9,082 bases of DNA from an uncultured Tannerella sp. (GTDB lineage: Bacteria > Bacteroidota > Bacteroidia > Bacteroidales > Tannerellaceae): positions 1 to 9,082 of the forward strand of contig CALHPT010000366.1 in NCBI GenBank assembly GCA_938036405.1, read 5' to 3'. Below are positions 5,891 through 9,082 of this stretch, piece by piece. Position 1 is the stretch's first letter; every line of letters begins with the position of its first letter. Below the pieces are notes generated by a model. It did no database searches, was not told the origin of the DNA, and saw only the letters and a list, made by a program, of their open reading frames with translations. The translations under genes and the position numbers were made by a program.

Positions 5891-5919
5891 GCTTTCATTT
5901 CCCCTCCCCCTTTCCCCTT

Positions 5920-7980
5920 ATGGATTTCAAACTCGTCTCTTCATACCGGCCGACGGGCGACCAACCCGAGGCTATCGATGCCCTATCGCGAGGCATCGAG
6001 GACGGCGTGCCGTATCAGACCCTCCTGGGCGTCACCGGCTCCGGCAAAACGTTCACCATCGCAAACGTCGTGGAGCGGGTCCGCAAACCCACGCTCGTTT
6101 TGAGTCACAACAAGACGCTGGCCGCCCAACTTTACAGCGAATTCAAGTCCTTCTTCCCGCAGAACGCCGTCGAGTACTTCGTTTCCTACTACGACTACTA
6201 TCAGCCCGAGGCTTACCTGCCCACCACCGACACGTACATCGAGAAGGATATGGCCATCAATCAAGAAATCGACAAGCTCCGCCTGCGCGCCACGGCTTCG
6301 CTCCTCTCCGGGCGTCGCGACGTGCTGGTCGTCTCGTCCGTCTCCTGCCTTTATGGCATGGCCGACCCGCGGGCCTTCGAAGAGCAAGTTGTGCACGTGG
6401 AGCGCGGCATGCGCATCGCCCGCGACAAGTTGCTCCGCCGCTTCGTAGACGCGCTCTACGTCAATAATAAAGTAGAATTTAACTCCGGCAGCTTCCGGGT
6501 CAATGGCGACACGGTCGACATCTTCCCCGCCATCGAGGGCTATGACGGAATGGCATACCGCATCGAGTTCTGGGGCGACGAGGTCGAGCGCATCTCCTCA
6601 TTTAACCCCGTCGACGGGCGCGAGTATGACGAACAAGACACGCTTCAGATCTATCCCACCAACCTCTTCGTCACCACCCAAGAGCGCATCCACTCGGCGC
6701 TCGGGCAGATTCGCCTCGACCTCGGCGAACGTGTGCAGCAGCTGCAGGAGATGGGCAAACCCTTCGAGGCCAAGCGTCTCGAGGAGCGCGTCACGTACGA
6801 TCTGGAGATGATTCAGGAGCTGGGCCACTGCGCGGGCATCGAAAACTATTCGCGTTACCTGGACGGACGGCGCCCGGGTGAGCGCCCATTTTGTTTGCTG
6901 GACTATTTTCCGAAGGACTTTTTGCTCGTCATCGACGAAAGCCATGTCACCGTGCCGCAGATTCGCGCCATGTATGGCGGCGACCGCTCGCGCAAGGAGA
7001 CGCTCGTCGAATACGGCTTCCGACTGCCGGCCGCGCTCGACAACAGGCCCCAAACGTTCGATGAATTTGAGTCCCTCACGCCGCAAGCCGTCTACGTCAG
7101 CGCCACGCCGGCCGAGTATGAGCTGGCCAAGAGCGGCGGCATTGTCGTGGAGCAGGTGATCCGCCCGACGGGCCTGCCCGACCCGGTCATCGAGGTGCGC
7201 CCGAGCCAAAACCAGATCGACGACCTGATGGAGGAGATCTCGCAGCGAACGGAGGTCAACGAACGCGTGCTCGTCACGACCCTCACCAAGCGCATGGCCG
7301 AAGAATTAACGGACTATCTCAAGCGCATGAACGTGCGCTGCAACTATATCCATAGCGACGTCGACACGCTCGAGCGCATCCGCATCATGGACGATCTCCG
7401 CAGCGGAGAGTTCGACGTGCTCATCGGCGTCAACCTCCTCCGCGAGGGCCTCGACCTGCCGGAGGTCTCGCTCGTGGCCGTCATCGACGCAGACAAAGAG
7501 GGCTTCCTCCGCTCCCACCGCTCGCTCACGCAGACGGCCGGGCGCGCGGCCCGTAACCTCAACGGCCGCGTGATCTTCTATGCCGACAAGATCACCGACA
7601 GCATGCGCATGACGATCGACGAAACGAATCGCCGACGCGAAAAACAACTCAATTACAACCGCGCACACGGCATCACCCCCCGCACCGCCATCAAACAAAG
7701 CTCCGCCTCCGTGCTGGGCGATCGCGCACAAGCGTCCGCCGTGCCCTACGCCTACACCGAGCCCGAACCCTCGCTCGTTGCCGAGCCGGTAGTGAGCTAC
7801 ATGACGCGTCCACAACTCGAAAAAGCGATCGAACGCGCGCGCCGTCGGATGACGGAGGCGGCCCGCAAACTGGAATTCATCGAGGCAGCCCAATACCGCG
7901 ACGAAATGCTAAAGCTCCAGGAGCTGCTCGACGGAAAACCGAAGGACGACGAACCGCAACCGAAGGAGGGTCGGCGATGA
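5920..7980 (+). CDS. uvrB: UvrABC system protein B
   Basis: UvrB is the damage-verifying ATPase of nucleotide excision repair: loaded by UvrA, it clamps the damaged strand and recruits UvrC for incision. The product is 686 residues, about the usual length, with all domains present: Walker A GVTGSGKT (37-44), the damage-sensing beta-hairpin VSYYDYYQPEAYLP (88-101), the DESH box (339-342), SATP (394-397), the helicase motif QTAGRAARN (538-546), and a C-terminal UVR domain (about 632-667, LEKAIERARRRM...AAQYRDEML) that binds UvrC. The frame is open to an ATG at 5851, but that lies upstream of the promoter and inside a hairpin; the ATG at 5920 (MDFKLVSSYRPTGDQP) gives the family N-terminus. It overlaps the next gene by four bases (ATGA). 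No LexA-like site is evident by eye. Confidence 0.97.
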   Translation: MDFKLVSSYRPTGDQPEAIDALSRGIEDGVPYQTLLGVTGSGKTFTIANVVERVRKPTLVLSHNKTLAAQLYSEFKSFFPQNAVEYFVSYYDYYQPEAYLPTTDTYIEKDMAINQEIDKLRLRATASLLSGRRDVLVVSSVSCLYGMADPRAFEEQVVHVERGMRIARDKLLRRFVDALYVNNKVEFNSGSFRVNGDTVDIFPAIEGYDGMAYRIEFWGDEVERISSFNPVDGREYDEQDTLQIYPTNLFVTTQERIHSALGQIRLDLGERVQQLQEMGKPFEAKRLEERVTYDLEMIQELGHCAGIENYSRYLDGRRPGERPFCLLDYFPKDFLLVIDESHVTVPQIRAMYGGDRSRKETLVEYGFRLPAALDNRPQTFDEFESLTPQAVYVSATPAEYELAKSGGIVVEQVIRPTGLPDPVIEVRPSQNQIDDLMEEISQRTEVNERVLVTTLTKRMAEELTDYLKRMNVRCNYIHSDVDTLERIRIMDDLRSGEFDVLIGVNLLREGLDLPEVSLVAVIDADKEGFLRSHRSLTQTAGRAARNLNGRVIFYADKITDSMRMTIDETNRRREKQLNYNRAHGITPRTAIKQSSASVLGDRAQASAVPYAYTEPEPSLVAEPVVSYMTRPQLEKAIERARRRMTEAARKLEFIEAAQYRDEMLKLQELLDGKPKDDEPQPKEGRR
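7964..7970 (+). promoter_or_regulatory. Shine-Dalgarno-like site for the amidase gene
   Basis: AGGAGGG ends six bases before the ATG at 7977 and lies inside the last codons of uvrB. It is the only clear Shine-Dalgarno-like sequence before any start in this window. It supports that start, although it also simply encodes the Lys-Glu-Gly of UvrB. Confidence 0.5.
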
Positions 7981-8840
7981 AACGTGTGATCAGCATCTTG
8001 CTCTGCGCCTGGTGGGCGATCGCGTCGAGTTCGGCGGACGATTGGTCGGGAAACTTGATGTTTTCCGTGGAAGATATGACCGCCTTCAACGGCTGCATGG
8101 GGACCATTCGATCTGCCGCCAGTCCGCGCCCCGTCGGCGACGCCACACTCGCCGCCGCGCGATACTTCGTCGGCCGTCCCTACGTTGCCTCCACGCTCGA
8201 ACGGGAGCCGGAACGCCTGGTGGTCAACCTCCGCGAATGGGATTGCACCACGCTCGTCGAGTCGGCCGTCGCCTTAGCCCGCACCGCCCAAAGTCCCACG
8301 CCGACGTTTGACGTTTACCTCCGCGAACTCTCCCGCCTACGCTACCGCACGGCCGTCATCACCGACTATACCGACCGCCTGCACTACTTTACCGACTGGA
8401 TCTACGAAAACGCCCGCCGCGGCCTCGTGCGCGACGTCACCGCCGAGATCGGCGGCCGCCCCTATCAGCCGCGGCTCTCCTTCATGTCCACTCACCCCGA
8501 CAGTTACGCGGCGCTACGCTCCCACCCCACGCGCGTCAACCTGCTGCGCGTCAAGGAGGCCGAGATCTCTGCCCGCACCGGTTATGCCCTCCTCCCGACG
8601 GCCGCCATCCCGTCTGCCGCCAGCCACCTGCGCGACGGCGACATCGTCTGCTTCGCGACGAACGTCCCTGGCTTAGACATCTCGCACGTCGGCATCATTT
8701 GTAGACGCGGTCGTACGGTGACGTTCGTTCACGCCTCCTCCGCCGCCGGACGTGTCATCGTCGAGCCGACCTCCCTCTACGCCTACGCTGCCCGTAATCC
8801 GCGCACGATAGGTATCATGGTCGTTAGGCCCGTAGATTAG
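7977..8840 (+). CDS. exported DUF1460 N-acetylmuramoyl-L-alanine amidase-like protein
   Basis: This 287-residue protein belongs to the DUF1460 family, an NlpC/P60-type cysteine peptidase fold linked to cleavage of peptidoglycan or its fragments. A signal peptide is visible at 1-20 (Lys-Arg, then a hydrophobic core, then ASSSA), so it should act in the periplasm or outside the cell. The catalytic cysteine is Cys90 in REWDCTTLVES (86-96), a family hallmark; the catalytic His is probably His237 in ISHVGII, with VHAS (251-254) near the C-terminus. LHYFTDWI (135-142) and GDIVCF (221-226) are also typical. Whether it is an amidase or an endopeptidase on fragments cannot be decided here. Its ATG overlaps the uvrB stop, so the two are probably cotranscribed, an odd pairing of DNA repair with wall turnover. 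After the TAG stop the same frame stays open for 50 codons into a repeat array. Confidence 0.9.
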   Translation: MKRVISILLCAWWAIASSSADDWSGNLMFSVEDMTAFNGCMGTIRSAASPRPVGDATLAAARYFVGRPYVASTLEREPERLVVNLREWDCTTLVESAVALARTAQSPTPTFDVYLRELSRLRYRTAVITDYTDRLHYFTDWIYENARRGLVRDVTAEIGGRPYQPRLSFMSTHPDSYAALRSHPTRVNLLRVKEAEISARTGYALLPTAAIPSAASHLRDGDIVCFATNVPGLDISHVGIICRRGRTVTFVHASSAAGRVIVEPTSLYAYAARNPRTIGIMVVRPVD

Positions 8841-8842
8841 GC

Positions 8843-8873
8843 CCGCTCAGCGGCTTATTTTCTGCGTTTTTTT
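8843..8873 (+). terminator. weak terminator candidate after the amidase gene
   Basis: A small CCGC-tca-GCGG hairpin (8843-8853) is followed by TTATTTT and, ten bases on, seven T (8867-8873). The stem is only four base pairs, so termination may be inefficient. Confidence 0.35.
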
Positions 8874-9082
8874 CTCGAAGGCCCCTCTCCGGGGGATCTC
8901 CTTGAACCAAGAATCGGGGAGCATGCCCTCCAGATGGATCATTTTGAACAAAGATTTGGGGAGCACGCTCTCCGGATGGACTATTTTGAATAAATGATTG
9001 GGGAGCATGCTCTCCAGATGAACTATTTTGAGTCGAATGAGGAGAATCCCGCTTTTCAAGGACTACTTATTGAATGGGTCAT
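8874..9082. repeat. 42-bp tandem repeat array running off the window
   Basis: Three clear 42-bp units begin with GGGGAGC at 8916, 8958 and 9000 and share a GAGCATGCTC-type dyad followed by CTCCAGATGGA and TATTTTGA. Decayed units flank them: 8874-8915 (CTCTCCGG...TTGAA) and 9042-9082 (GGACTA...TTGAAT), so the array has at least five units and may continue beyond the window. The minus strand reads as 14-residue repeats such as KIVHLESMLPNHLF, but that frame has only a TTG start shortly after a stop. The plus strand reads as FGEHALRMDYFE repeats. There are no spacers, so it is not a CRISPR array. It shows no clear base similarity to the 4547 array. Confidence 0.9.

Noticed and set aside
5851..5919. 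Earlier uvrB start at 5851
   Set aside because: It lies upstream of the TATATTTG promoter box and adds residues not found in UvrB; the ATG at 5920 fits the family.
8847..9059. Minus-strand 70-codon repeat protein
   Set aside because: It starts only at a TTG two codons after a TAG and exists because 42 is a multiple of three; described as a repeat array instead.

Overview
The window is a stretch of bacterial chromosome, most likely from the Bacteroidota (order Bacteroidales). The signs are TAnnTTTG-type -7 promoter boxes at 270-277, 4432-4439 and 5883-5890, starts that mostly lack a Shine-Dalgarno sequence, a DUF6261-type protein (a family I know from Bacteroidetes), and a tRNA gene without encoded CCA. 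Sampled coding lines run near 58-62% GC, high for the order. A GC-rich Tannerella-like organism is possible, but the genus is a guess.

Layout, all genes on the + strand. (1) 49-171: tRNA-Phe(GAA) with a strong intrinsic terminator. (2) 270-4415: a promoter followed by a tight three-gene run: tgt (queuosine tRNA modification), an LptF/LptG-type LPS-export permease whose ATG follows the tgt stop with no gap, and an ArnT-like membrane glycosyltransferase 21 bases later. A long nested hairpin with a T-tract ends the run. The second and third genes both point to the cell envelope. (3) 4432-5757: a strong promoter, a leader of about 300 bases holding a 42-bp tandem repeat array (also open as a 74-codon reading frame), and a DUF6261-family gene whose lysine/glycine-rich tail has its own 42-bp (14-residue) duplication. 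(4) 5768-8840: competing hairpins merging into a TATATTTG promoter, then uvrB overlapping by ATGA an exported NlpC/P60-like DUF1460 amidase. (5) 8874-9082: another 42-bp tandem array, running off the window end.

Most genes are ordinary conserved housekeeping or envelope genes. The unusual theme is that three unrelated sequences, two beside genes and one inside a gene, are each tandemly repeated with exactly the same 42-bp period (14 codons, or about four helical turns). The DUF6261 locus, with a repeat leader and a repeat tail, is the part I would look at first.
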